NCBI GenBank assembly: GCA_016927835.1
Contig: JAFGMA010000045.1
Coordinates: 1 to 64,000, forward strand
Length of the DNA: 64,000 nucleotides
Reading direction: 5' to 3'
From: Candidatus Zhuqueibacterota bacterium
Lineage (GTDB): Bacteria > Zhuqueibacterota > Zhuqueibacteria > Thermofontimicrobiales > Sulfurfontimicrobiaceae
Shown here: in pieces, positions 15,639 through 23,920 of the stretch
Numbering within the stretch: the stretch's first letter is position 1
How the letters are laid out: every line of letters begins with the position of its first letter
Made by a program: the position numbers and the translations under genes
Notes under the pieces: generated by a model
Databases searched by the model: none
Seen by the model: the letters and a program-made list of their open reading frames with translations, nothing else
Told to the model about the DNA's origin: nothing

Positions 15639-18086
15639 ATGCTTAAAAAGCTTATATGTATGGTTATTTCTTTAATGCTGGCAACGAATCTGGTATATTC
15701 ACAGGATAGCCGGCACCTGCCCCGAACGACGATGCGCGGAAATCTGCACAGTCTAATTACCGGAAGTGTTTATGACACCAATCAAAATGTTCCGATTGAA
15801 TACGCGAATGTTATCCTTTTCAATCAAGGCGATAGCCTGCAATCCACAGGCACAATCACCAATCGTGCGGGAATTTTTCGTTTGGAGGGCATACGACCCG
15901 GGCAATATTATATCGAAATTCATTTTATGGGCTATAAAATGCGACGGATTGATGATATCAGTGTTGCTTCTCCCGAGACGAAAGTAGATTTGGGTGTGAT
16001 AGCGCTTGACCAAAGTGTGCTAAACATGGAAAGCGTGACGGTCGAAGCTGAGAAGGCGGCTATTACGTATGAAATTGATAAAAAAGTCATTAACGTCGAT
16101 CAGATGCAAACAGCAGTTTCAGGAACCGCTGTGGATGTTCTGGAAAATGTACCCTCGGTGACGGTCGATATTGAAGGCAATGTCAGCTTGCGAGGGAGCA
16201 GCAATTTCATGGTGCTTATCGACGGACGTCCAACCGTTCTGGAGGGCAACGATGCGCTGCAACAAACGCCAGCCAGCACTATTGAAAATATCGAAATCAT
16301 CACCAATCCGTCGGCGAAATACGATCCGGACGGAACTTCCGGGATCATTAACATTATCCTGAAGAAAGGCAAAAAATCCGGACGCAGCGGGCTGCTGAAC
16401 CTGAATGGCGGCGCGGAAGATAAATACGGCGGTAACTTTTTGCTCGAAGATAAAAGCGAGACGTATAGCCTCATTTTTGGATTAGATTACAGCAGATGGT
16501 TTTCGCTGGGGTACGACATCGAAAAAAATCATACAACGCAACAGGATATAACCTCCTTCATCTATTCTAAGGGTGATTCACGCAGAGGCAGAATATCTTC
16601 GGGATTGCGAGGTGCGTTTGAATATAATTTTAATCCGGCAAATTTAGTAAGTATTGATCTGAGATACGGCACACGATCATCTCAGGGCAGCTCCGAACAA
16701 AATTTTGATGAGTGGTCGGATGCGGCAACCGAGCATCATTATTATATCAGCACCAATGATCGAGAACGAGCAGGCGATCACTATTCGCTGAATATGTCGT
16801 ACCTTCACAAATTCGCCCAAAAAGGACATGAAATTTTAAGCCAAATCCATTACAGCAAAGGAAATGGGGATGAAAATACAACCAACGAGTTGCTGAATAG
16901 CGATGCCTCGAAAGTCAGTGGTCGCATATCAACGGAGAAAGGACCATCAGCCGATTTTCGGACAAAGGTCGACTACTCGCTTCCGCTGGGAAAGGACTAT
17001 AGATTTGAAGCGGGCTACCAGAGTGAGATCGATCGCTCGGAAGATCGAACCGGATTATCAGATTTCGATCCTGTTGAAAACCGGTATCAATTTTTGCCTC
17101 AATATACCCATACAACCCTATACGATCGGGACACGCATTCCTTATACGCCATTTATTCCGGCAAACGAAACGATTTCGGATTGCAAGGCGGGCTTCGCGG
17201 TGAATATACATATCGTGTCGTGGAACTGGTTGATGCCGCGCAGCGATTCACCATCGATCGCTGGGATTATTTTCCAACGGTCCATTTATCTTATGAATTT
17301 ACCGACGGGAAACAAATGATGGCGAGTTACACACGGCGCATCGACCGTCCGCGAGGCTACTATCTCGAGCCATTCGAAACCTGGATGGATGCCTACAATG
17401 TGCGGATGGGGAATCCGGCGATCAAACCAGAATATATTGATTCGTATGAACTTGGTTATCAAACCTATTTTGGAAAAAACTTGTTCTCAACTGAACTTTA
17501 CTATCGCGTCAATCATGATAAAATTGAACGCGTTCGATCGGTTTACGATACCAACATCACCCTGCATTCGGTCGCAAATGTTGGTACGGATTATGCATTT
17601 GGCAGCGAACTCCTTTTAAATCTCGATTTGACTAAGCGCTGGAATATCAATTTGATGGGCAATGTCTACCATTACCGCATCGAAGGAACGCTTTACGGAG
17701 AACGTTTTTCCAGGGATAGCTTTAATTGGAGCACACGCTTCAATAACGCTATCCATCTGGGGCACTCAACCCAATTTCAAATTAATACCAGATATAACAG
17801 TCCGACCGTCTCCTCACAGGGGCGCCGCGAAGGATTTTTCACCACTGATCTCGCTGTAAAACAGGAGTTTTTTGATGAGTCGTTAGCGCTGACGCTTCAA
17901 ATAAGAGATGTCTTCAAACAGGGAAAACATGAATATGTCTCGGAAGGACCCGATTTCTATTCGTATAACCATTTCACTCATGAGTCGCCGGTAATCATGC
18001 TGAACCTGAAATACAATATCAACAATTACAAAGCCGAACGCAAGAGCAATATGCGGGACGGTGCGGGATCAGAAGATGAGTTCTGA
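15639..18086 (+). CDS. TonB-dependent receptor-like outer-membrane beta-barrel (OMP_b-brl_3 type)
   Basis: The ATG at 15639 follows AAGGAG by seven bases; two in-frame ATGs lie upstream without a ribosome site. A signal peptide (1-22) is followed by a carboxypeptidase-regulatory-like domain ('ITGSVYDTNQNVPIEYANV', about 40-125), a plug domain ('SGTAVDVLENVPSVTVD ... LRGSSNFMVLIDGRP ... SAKYDPDGTSGIINIILKKG', about 150-260), and a long beta-barrel to the C-terminus (815 residues). Proteins of this type without a SusD partner are common in Bacteroidetes and relatives, and often sit next to a two-component system, as here. Transported substrate unknown. Confidence 0.9.
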   Translation: MLKKLICMVISLMLATNLVYSQDSRHLPRTTMRGNLHSLITGSVYDTNQNVPIEYANVILFNQGDSLQSTGTITNRAGIFRLEGIRPGQYYIEIHFMGYKMRRIDDISVASPETKVDLGVIALDQSVLNMESVTVEAEKAAITYEIDKKVINVDQMQTAVSGTAVDVLENVPSVTVDIEGNVSLRGSSNFMVLIDGRPTVLEGNDALQQTPASTIENIEIITNPSAKYDPDGTSGIINIILKKGKKSGRSGLLNLNGGAEDKYGGNFLLEDKSETYSLIFGLDYSRWFSLGYDIEKNHTTQQDITSFIYSKGDSRRGRISSGLRGAFEYNFNPANLVSIDLRYGTRSSQGSSEQNFDEWSDAATEHHYYISTNDRERAGDHYSLNMSYLHKFAQKGHEILSQIHYSKGNGDENTTNELLNSDASKVSGRISTEKGPSADFRTKVDYSLPLGKDYRFEAGYQSEIDRSEDRTGLSDFDPVENRYQFLPQYTHTTLYDRDTHSLYAIYSGKRNDFGLQGGLRGEYTYRVVELVDAAQRFTIDRWDYFPTVHLSYEFTDGKQMMASYTRRIDRPRGYYLEPFETWMDAYNVRMGNPAIKPEYIDSYELGYQTYFGKNLFSTELYYRVNHDKIERVRSVYDTNITLHSVANVGTDYAFGSELLLNLDLTKRWNINLMGNVYHYRIEGTLYGERFSRDSFNWSTRFNNAIHLGHSTQFQINTRYNSPTVSSQGRREGFFTTDLAVKQEFFDESLALTLQIRDVFKQGKHEYVSEGPDFYSYNHFTHESPVIMLNLKYNINNYKAERKSNMRDGAGSEDEF

Positions 18087-18112
18087 TTTCATGCCCGGGC
18101 TGCGATAAGTCT

Positions 18113-18352
18113 TCAAAGAAATGTAGTTGGTTCATTCCCTGAATTTACCAGCCCGAAATTTCCGCCAAATCTATAACCCGGTGATCCAGTCATCAGATAG
18201 TATCCATCAGCAGTCGGGATGGCGCACCAATCCAAATCGCTGAATGGAATATCATTGGCTTTTTCCCAAATCAGCCCGCCATCACCATCTATTGGAAAAG
18301 CCCACACATCACCACCTGTCATCCACCAGGCGAATGCACGACCAGGGAGCAA
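18113..18352 (-). pseudogene. Remnant of a beta-propeller-like repeat protein
   Basis: The frame encodes 'GDVWAFPIDGDGGLIWEKAN' and 'DWCAIPTADGYYLMTGSP', which resembles one blade of secreted propeller proteins with the pattern 'D.W..K.D..G.LIWEK ... DW...IPT.DGGYL.TG'. The reading frame stays open about 80 bases further upstream ('YSTSSKIWIYFQTFNAERI') but then meets a stop, and there is no ribosome site or signal peptide. I read it as a decayed fragment. It could also be chance similarity in a 483-bp gap (18087-18569) that otherwise holds only a small AAGCC/GGCTT hairpin with a T tract at 18523-18546. Confidence 0.45.
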
Positions 18353-18557
18353 AATTCTCTCAGCATTAAAAGTTTGAAAATATATCCAGATTTTTGATGA
18401 TGTTGAGTAAAAAAAAGCAGCGCCATTTCATTCCGAACGCGGGTATTATGTTTCAATTTTGCAGCGAATTTGAAAAATAATACTTGATATTTAAAAAAAA
18501 TATTCATATTCTACACTCTGCCAAGCCAAAAAAGGCTTTTATTTTTGCAATAAAAGC

Positions 18558-18576
18558 AACACGGTTAACATGGTTA
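18558..18576 (+). promoter_or_regulatory. Operator-like motif, copy 1
   Basis: AACACGGTTAACATGGTTA matches the consensus AACACGGTTAAYANRGTTA shared with 25802-25820 and 26160-26178. It overlaps the first possible ATG of the Nif3-like gene, the first gene of the GH4/ABC/GH63 block. The core AACACGGTT is an interrupted inverted repeat (AAC-ACG-GTT) followed by a second GTTA half-site. The likely ligand is the GntR/LacI-type regulator at 26302-27468. Confidence 0.65.
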
Positions 18577-19116
18577 AAACACCTAACACGACAACGATGG
18601 ATCATATTACTGAATTTCTCACTGCCAATGACATTCATCGATACTTGATTTCTCTGGGAAGCGCCTGGATTGATCTCGAAAATACTGTTGATACATTCAA
18701 AGCGGGTGATCCTGCTACCGTAGTGACCGGCATCGCAGTTGGTTGGATGAGTTATTTCCGGGCGCTGGAGGAAACTGTAGAGTCAGGCTGCAATGTTTTC
18801 ATCACCCACGAACCAACATTTTACGATCACCATGACAATGATCCATCCGTCTTCGATTTCGACATCGCTCATCGCAAAAAGGATTTCATACGCCGAAATA
18901 ATTTGGTCATCATTCGCTGTCATGACGTCTGGGACAGGATGCCTGAAATCGGAATCACCGATTCATGGGCGCAGTTTTTAGGCTTATCGAAAAAAAATGA
19001 AACACAGCGAGTACTGCCAGGTTCATGCGATCCCCGAGATTGCCGCAGAAGAACTTGCAAAGCGCATATTCCGTCATTTTATAATTGTTCCTGATATGAA
19101 TGCGGATCGAATCTGA
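18570..19116 (+). pseudogene. Nif3-like dinuclear metal-centre protein, frameshifted and truncated
   Basis: The N-terminal part encodes a Nif3/YbgI-like domain: 'VTGIAVGWMSYFRALEETVE', then the metal-binding 'FITHEPTFYDHHD' and 'IIRCHDVWDRMP'. After 'FLGLSKK' the frame enters a run of eight adenines (18990-18997). Removing one A restores 'MKHSEYCQVHAIPEIAAEEL' (in the other frame), the expected Nif3 continuation, which then stops at 19116. Even so the protein is about 180 residues against the usual 250 or more, so the C-terminal metal ligands are missing. The ATG at 18570 lies within operator copy 1; ATG 18597 is the alternative. Nif3 proteins have no settled function. Either a pseudogene or, for the A8 run only, a sequencing error. 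Confidence 0.75.
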
Positions 19117-19168
19117 TGCTTTGCCTTAACAGTCCTAATCGCCGTACCGGCTTGAAATAGGCAAAGCA
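19117..19168 (+). terminator. Stem-loop directly after the Nif3-like remnant
   Basis: TGCTTTGCCT (19117-19126) pairs perfectly with AGGCAAAGCA (19159-19168). The loop carries a second small hairpin GCCG-TAC-CGGC (19141-19151). A moderately T-rich stretch (TACTATTTTATAA) follows. It begins at the base after the stop codon, so it may be a terminator or mRNA-stabilising structure. It separates the remnant from the GH4 gene. Confidence 0.45.
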
Positions 19169-19304
19169 GATACTATTTTATAACTTCCAACGCCATGATG
19201 ACTGTGCCAAGACGTTTAATCCTGAATGCTGGTTATGCAATTAATATAGCATTTTACATAAAATTCAATTCTGAGCCTTATATCTTAAAATACAGGAGTT
19301 ACGA

Positions 19305-20708
19305 TTGAAATTTGAGCCGGTAAGCCAGGACCTGAAGGTTGCGTATTTAGGCGGCGGGAGCCGGGGATGGGCTAACATTTTCATGCGCGACCTGGCGCTC
19401 CATCCGCTGCTATCAGGCGAGGTTCGGTTGTATGATATCGATTTCGAATCGGCGAAAATCAATGAACGATTCGGAAATTGGATTGGCACCCTCAAAAATG
19501 CTGCATCTGTCTGGCGATATAAAGCAGTTGAAACCATTGCTGAAGCACTCAAAGGCGCTGATATCGTCATTGCCTCGGTTCAACCGGGTTCTCTGGAAGC
19601 TATGCGCGCCGACCTGGAAATTCCCCAAAAGTACGGCATCTTCCAATCGGTTGGAGATACGGTTGGTCCCGCCGGGATCATGCGCGGATTTCGCTCGGTG
19701 AATATCTACAAATATTTTGCCCAGCAAGTTGCGGAGAATTGCCCAGATGCCTGGGTCATCAACTATACCAATCCAATGACGGTTTGTACACGGACGCTGA
19801 CGAAGGTCGTCCCGCAATTAAAAGTTTTCGGTTGCTGCCATGAGGTATTTGGTACCCAGGCATTTCTGGCACGATTGGTGGCTGATGAATTCGAAGTGCC
19901 ACCTCCTGAGCGACATGAAATCAAAGTGAATGTTCTTGGGATTAATCACTTTACGTGGATTGATCGAGCAACCTGGCAGGGGTGCGACCTGCTGGCTCTT
20001 GTTCGAAATAAAATCGAAAATGACGGATGCATGCGACCGTATTCAAAATCCGAGGTATTGAACTGGAATGATTATTTCCACCATGACTATCAAGTTACCT
20101 ACTCGCTTTTCCAGAAATTCGGCATTCTGCCCGCTGCCGGCGACCGTCATCTCGCAGAATTTGTTCCGGGTTATTTAAGCACGGAGGATGAATGCTATCG
20201 TTGGGGATTCTCTTTGACGCCCATTCAATATCGATATGACCGGTGGAACAGCCGATCTCAAAAAAGGCTGGATTATCTCGCCGGGAAAGAAAAATTCAAC
20301 CTGGTACATTCGTGCGAGGAAGGTGACAGGCAGATTCAAGCCATCGTCGGTCTGGGGGATTTTTTCACCAACTGCAATATGGAAAACAAGGGACAGATTT
20401 CGAATTTACCATTGAATTCAGTTGTGGAGACTAATGCCTATTTCAGTCATGACTGTGTGAGACCGGTTGCTGCCGGCGAATTGCCTCCGGGCGTGCGGAT
20501 AATGGTACTTCGACACGTTCAAAACCAGGAACTGACAATCGAAGCTGCCTTGCAAAAGGATATCGATCTTGGCTTCCAGGCGTTTTGGAACGATCCGCTA
20601 TTTCATATCCCAATCGACAAAGCCTGGAAAATGTACAAAGAAATGCTGCACGCCACTGCGGAATGGCTGCCCGGTTGGAGGATCGATTCTCGTTCAAATC
20701 TTAAATAA
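19305..20708 (+). CDS. Glycoside hydrolase family 4 (NAD- and metal-dependent alpha-galactosidase/glucosidase type)
   Basis: The 467-residue cytoplasmic enzyme shows GH4 hallmarks: an N-terminal nucleotide-binding loop ('VAYLGGGSRGWA'), 'NYTNPM', the metal-ligand pair Cys178-His179 in 'GCCHE', and His215 in 'GINHF'. GH4 enzymes open glycosidic bonds by a redox-elimination mechanism using NAD+ and a divalent metal. The start is TTG, seven bases behind AGGAG. It lies just upstream of the second sugar ABC importer and a GH63-like hydrolase, and should act on the imported oligosaccharide. Alpha-galactosidase or alpha-glucosidase/glucuronidase specificity cannot be told apart from the sequence alone. 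Confidence 0.9.
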   Translation: MKFEPVSQDLKVAYLGGGSRGWANIFMRDLALHPLLSGEVRLYDIDFESAKINERFGNWIGTLKNAASVWRYKAVETIAEALKGADIVIASVQPGSLEAMRADLEIPQKYGIFQSVGDTVGPAGIMRGFRSVNIYKYFAQQVAENCPDAWVINYTNPMTVCTRTLTKVVPQLKVFGCCHEVFGTQAFLARLVADEFEVPPPERHEIKVNVLGINHFTWIDRATWQGCDLLALVRNKIENDGCMRPYSKSEVLNWNDYFHHDYQVTYSLFQKFGILPAAGDRHLAEFVPGYLSTEDECYRWGFSLTPIQYRYDRWNSRSQKRLDYLAGKEKFNLVHSCEEGDRQIQAIVGLGDFFTNCNMENKGQISNLPLNSVVETNAYFSHDCVRPVAAGELPPGVRIMVLRHVQNQELTIEAALQKDIDLGFQAFWNDPLFHIPIDKAWKMYKEMLHATAEWLPGWRIDSRSNLK

Positions 20709-20785
20709 CCAACGCTATTTCTGGCAAAATACAGCTTGATGAACGTCGCTTATGATTGAAATGCTTAAAATACAAGGATACGTGA

Positions 20786-22087
20786 ATGCACATTTTCAAA
20801 GCAACGTGTTGGTTCGTTCTGGGATTGCTGCTATTCATGCTGTCGTGCGCCCCTGGCGACAGTCCGGGCGATCGCCAGGTCATTCGATTCATGTTTTGGG
20901 GCGGATTCAAGGACATGAGCATCTGGCGCGAGATGAAACGCCTCTACGAAGCAAAATATCCGGATCGATTTATTAAATTGGAACTGGTCGCCGGACGCTA
21001 CGAGGACAAATTGAGCCTCTCATTCATTGGCGGCAAAGCGGCTGATGTAATAATGCTCGACGATGACCACTTCAAAATGAATGCATTTTCAGGCAATCTG
21101 CTGGAGTTGACTTCGTATATTAACCGAGATCGCGAGCAACTCGAACTCAATGATTTCTTCAAAAATTCACTGGAGGCGTTTCAACTCGGCGGCAAGCAGT
21201 ATGGGATGCCCTGGGATTGCTTTTCAGTCATTTTATTCTATAACAAAGACCTTTTTGATAAATATAACCTGAAATACCCTTCGGAAAATTATACCTGGGA
21301 TGATCTGCTCCATGCTGCCCAAACCATGACCCGTGATCTCGACGGTGACGGATACAGGGATCAATTCGGTTTCAATTTCGGGCTGAGCCGGCTGAATCTG
21401 ACACCGATTATGTGGACTTTCGGCGGCGGGCTATTGACGAAGGACTGGGAATATTCCGCACTCGGTACGCCTGAATCGCGGCAGGCGATTGACTTTATCC
21501 GGGATATGCTTTATAAATATGAAATTTGCCCCCGATCTGAAGACATGGCGGATATGAATGATTACATCATGCTCTTGACCGGGCGCGTGGGAATAATCAT
21601 GTCGGGAGCGTACACGATTGATCACATTCGATCCATTGGGCAGGGCATGGCATGGGATATCGCCCCGCTGCCAACCGGACCTGCTGGTACGTTCAGCCGC
21701 GCTGCTTTCGACGGACTCGGAATAAATGCGCAGTCAACTGTGAAACAGGAAGCCTGGGATTTCATCAAAATTGTACTCAGCAGCCAGGGACAGGAATTTC
21801 TGGGACGCAGGGCTAAATCTGTGCCGATTAAAATTTCTGATGCGATGACATATTATGTACGCAGCGATACACCGCAAAATGAGGAAATCGTCATTCAGGG
21901 CCTCCAGAATTGCGGGCGCACCATGCCCCAGATTGTTGCCCAGGGAAACCTGGCGCTGTTGGTAGGACAACATTTCCAGGAAATAATGATGCCCGATGCG
22001 GACGTTTCAAAGGAAATCAAACTGGCGGATGAAGCTATCAATAAACTGCTAAAGGAAGTAAGGGAAAAATATCCAACATGGAAATGA
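20786..22087 (+). CDS. Extracellular solute-binding lipoprotein, sugar ABC importer B
   Basis: The 433-residue family-1 binding protein has a clear lipoprotein signal ('LLLFMLSC'), then 'VIRFMFWGGFKDMSIW', 'AADVIMLDDDHFKM' and 'NKDLFDKYNLKYP'. AAGGA lies eight bases before the ATG. It is colinear with the binding protein of importer A with roughly half of residues shared by eye, so the two importers arose by duplication. Its 3' end overlaps the first permease gene by 10 bp. Confidence 0.94.
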   Translation: MHIFKATCWFVLGLLLFMLSCAPGDSPGDRQVIRFMFWGGFKDMSIWREMKRLYEAKYPDRFIKLELVAGRYEDKLSLSFIGGKAADVIMLDDDHFKMNAFSGNLLELTSYINRDREQLELNDFFKNSLEAFQLGGKQYGMPWDCFSVILFYNKDLFDKYNLKYPSENYTWDDLLHAAQTMTRDLDGDGYRDQFGFNFGLSRLNLTPIMWTFGGGLLTKDWEYSALGTPESRQAIDFIRDMLYKYEICPRSEDMADMNDYIMLLTGRVGIIMSGAYTIDHIRSIGQGMAWDIAPLPTGPAGTFSRAAFDGLGINAQSTVKQEAWDFIKIVLSSQGQEFLGRRAKSVPIKISDAMTYYVRSDTPQNEEIVIQGLQNCGRTMPQIVAQGNLALLVGQHFQEIMMPDADVSKEIKLADEAINKLLKEVREKYPTWK

Positions 22088-23007
22088 AACGACAAAAAAA
22101 GCGAACGCTCAATCGAGTAGAAAACTTCTACGGCTATTTATTCGTTTCACCCTGGATCGTCGGATTTCTGTTCTTGACGCTGGGACCCATGCTTTTTTCA
22201 CTGGCGCTTTCTTTTAGCGATTGGAACGCTCACGAATCGCTAAATGCACATGCGTTTGTTGGATTTGATAATTATAAAGAATTGCTTTCGAAAGATCCCC
22301 TCTTCTGGAAAGCGCTTTTCAATACGAGCTATTACGTGATATTTTCCGTTCCCATCGGCATTATTTTCGCCCTGCTCTTGGCGCTATTGCTCAACCAGAA
22401 AATTAAAGGCATCTATGTTTTTCGAACTATTTTTTATATTCCTTCTCTCGTGGCTGGTGTAGCCACGGCTATTCTCTGGCGCTGGATGTTTAATCCCGAT
22501 TTCGGGGTGATTAACTCGGTCCTGAAAATGGGCGGGATCAAAGGACCAGCCTGGTTACAGGATCCTGTGTGGGCAAAACCCGCGCTCATTATAATGAGCC
22601 TGTGGGGAGTTGGCGGAACGATGCTCGTTTTCCTGGCAGGGCTACAAAATATTCCAGGTCATCTATATGAAGTCGCCAAAATCGATGGTGCTTCGCGCTG
22701 GCGCCAATTCTGGCATGTCACCATTCCCATGCTCACCCCGACCATCTTCTTCACCCTGATCATGGGAATCATCGGTTGTTTCCAAATTTTCACATCTGTT
22801 TACATCATGTCTCCCGATAGTGCGGGCGGCACCAAAAATAGCCTGCTGTTTTACGTTCTATACCTGTATCGCAAAGGATTTGTCGAATTTGAAATGGGAT
22901 ATGCCAGCGCGCTGGCGTGGATATTATTCATTATCATCCTTACGTTAACCCTTTTCGTTTTTAGATCGTCAGCACTTTGGGTTTATTACGAGGGAGAGAA
23001 AAAATAA
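22078..23007 (+). CDS. Carbohydrate ABC transporter permease, MalF/UgpA-like (importer B)
   Basis: The 309-residue protein has six transmembrane helices and the EAA motif 'EVAKIDGASRWRQFWHVTIP'. It overlaps the binding-protein gene by 10 bp, and its stop shares one base with the ATG of the next permease (TAATG). A second in-frame ATG two codons downstream is an equally possible start. Very similar to 10706-11629. Confidence 0.94.
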   Translation: MEMKRQKKRTLNRVENFYGYLFVSPWIVGFLFLTLGPMLFSLALSFSDWNAHESLNAHAFVGFDNYKELLSKDPLFWKALFNTSYYVIFSVPIGIIFALLLALLLNQKIKGIYVFRTIFYIPSLVAGVATAILWRWMFNPDFGVINSVLKMGGIKGPAWLQDPVWAKPALIIMSLWGVGGTMLVFLAGLQNIPGHLYEVAKIDGASRWRQFWHVTIPMLTPTIFFTLIMGIIGCFQIFTSVYIMSPDSAGGTKNSLLFYVLYLYRKGFVEFEMGYASALAWILFIIILTLTLFVFRSSALWVYYEGEKK

Positions 23008-23873
23008 TGCAATCGGCTATTCTGTCCAAAACTCAAAGCCTGTCTTTTGAACGCAAAGCGGGCAAATTCATTGGCGTCAGCATCTTAACGGTACTCAGCG
23101 CAATCTTCATCATTCCGTTCATCTGGTCGCTGTCGGCGTCGTTCAAGGATTTGCTTCAAATCTATGCAATTCCACACAAGTGGATCCCCAATCCGATCTA
23201 TTTTGAAAATTATGCCAATATTTTCGAGTTGCTGCCCCTTGCCCGGTTCTTTTTGAATACAGTGATTATAACATCACTCTCGCTCATCGGCAACATTTTT
23301 TCATGCTCATTGGTTGCATATAGCTTTGCACGCCTCAGGTGGCGCGGCAAACATGTTCTGTTTATTATCCTGCTAAGCACAACCATGTTGCCGTCGCATG
23401 TTACGCTAATTCCACAATTTTTGATTTTTCAAAAACTTGGATGGCATGATACCTACTTGCCGCTCATTGTCCCGCATTGGTTGGCAGTCAGCGTCTTCAA
23501 TGTGTTTTTGCTGCGCCAGTTTTTTCTTACCATCCCTCTCGAATTGGAGGATGCTGCCAAAATAGATGGCTGTTCTTTTCTCAGAATCTTTTTCCAGATT
23601 ATGATTCCCCTGGCAAAGCCCGCAATGGCGACTATCACCATCCTGTCGTTCATCGGTCATTGGAATATGCTTTTATTACCATTGATTTATTTGCAGTCCT
23701 ATGAAAAATTTCCGATTGCGGTGGGCATCAACATGTTTAAAGATATGTATAGCGCACTACCGCATTATGTAATGGCTGCCTCGATGTTATCGCTGATACC
23801 GATCTTGATCTTATTTTTTCTGGCACAGAAACAGTTTGTCAAAGGCATTATGCTCTCAGGAATTAAAGGCTGA
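23007..23873 (+). CDS. Carbohydrate ABC transporter permease, MalG-like (importer B)
   Basis: From the ATG at 23007 (preceded by GGGAGAG) the permease is 288 residues with six helices and an EAA loop ('EDAAKIDGCSFLRIFFQIMI'). It ends in 'FVKGIMLSGIKG', as does its paralogue at 9840-10703. A longer frame starting inside the upstream gene is not supported by a ribosome site. As with importer A, no ATPase gene is linked. Confidence 0.93.
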   Translation: MQSAILSKTQSLSFERKAGKFIGVSILTVLSAIFIIPFIWSLSASFKDLLQIYAIPHKWIPNPIYFENYANIFELLPLARFFLNTVIITSLSLIGNIFSCSLVAYSFARLRWRGKHVLFIILLSTTMLPSHVTLIPQFLIFQKLGWHDTYLPLIVPHWLAVSVFNVFLLRQFFLTIPLELEDAAKIDGCSFLRIFFQIMIPLAKPAMATITILSFIGHWNMLLLPLIYLQSYEKFPIAVGINMFKDMYSALPHYVMAASMLSLIPILILFFLAQKQFVKGIMLSGIKG

Positions 23874-23920
23874 TGCGGTGAATGGCTCTAATAACGCGGC
23901 AGGTTTTCGGAGAAGAATCG

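Noticed and set aside
18523-18546. Terminator AAGCC/GGCTT with T tract after the TonB-type barrel gene
   Set aside because: The stem is only five base pairs and lies about 440 bp after the stop codon; kept as a remark in the remnant entry.
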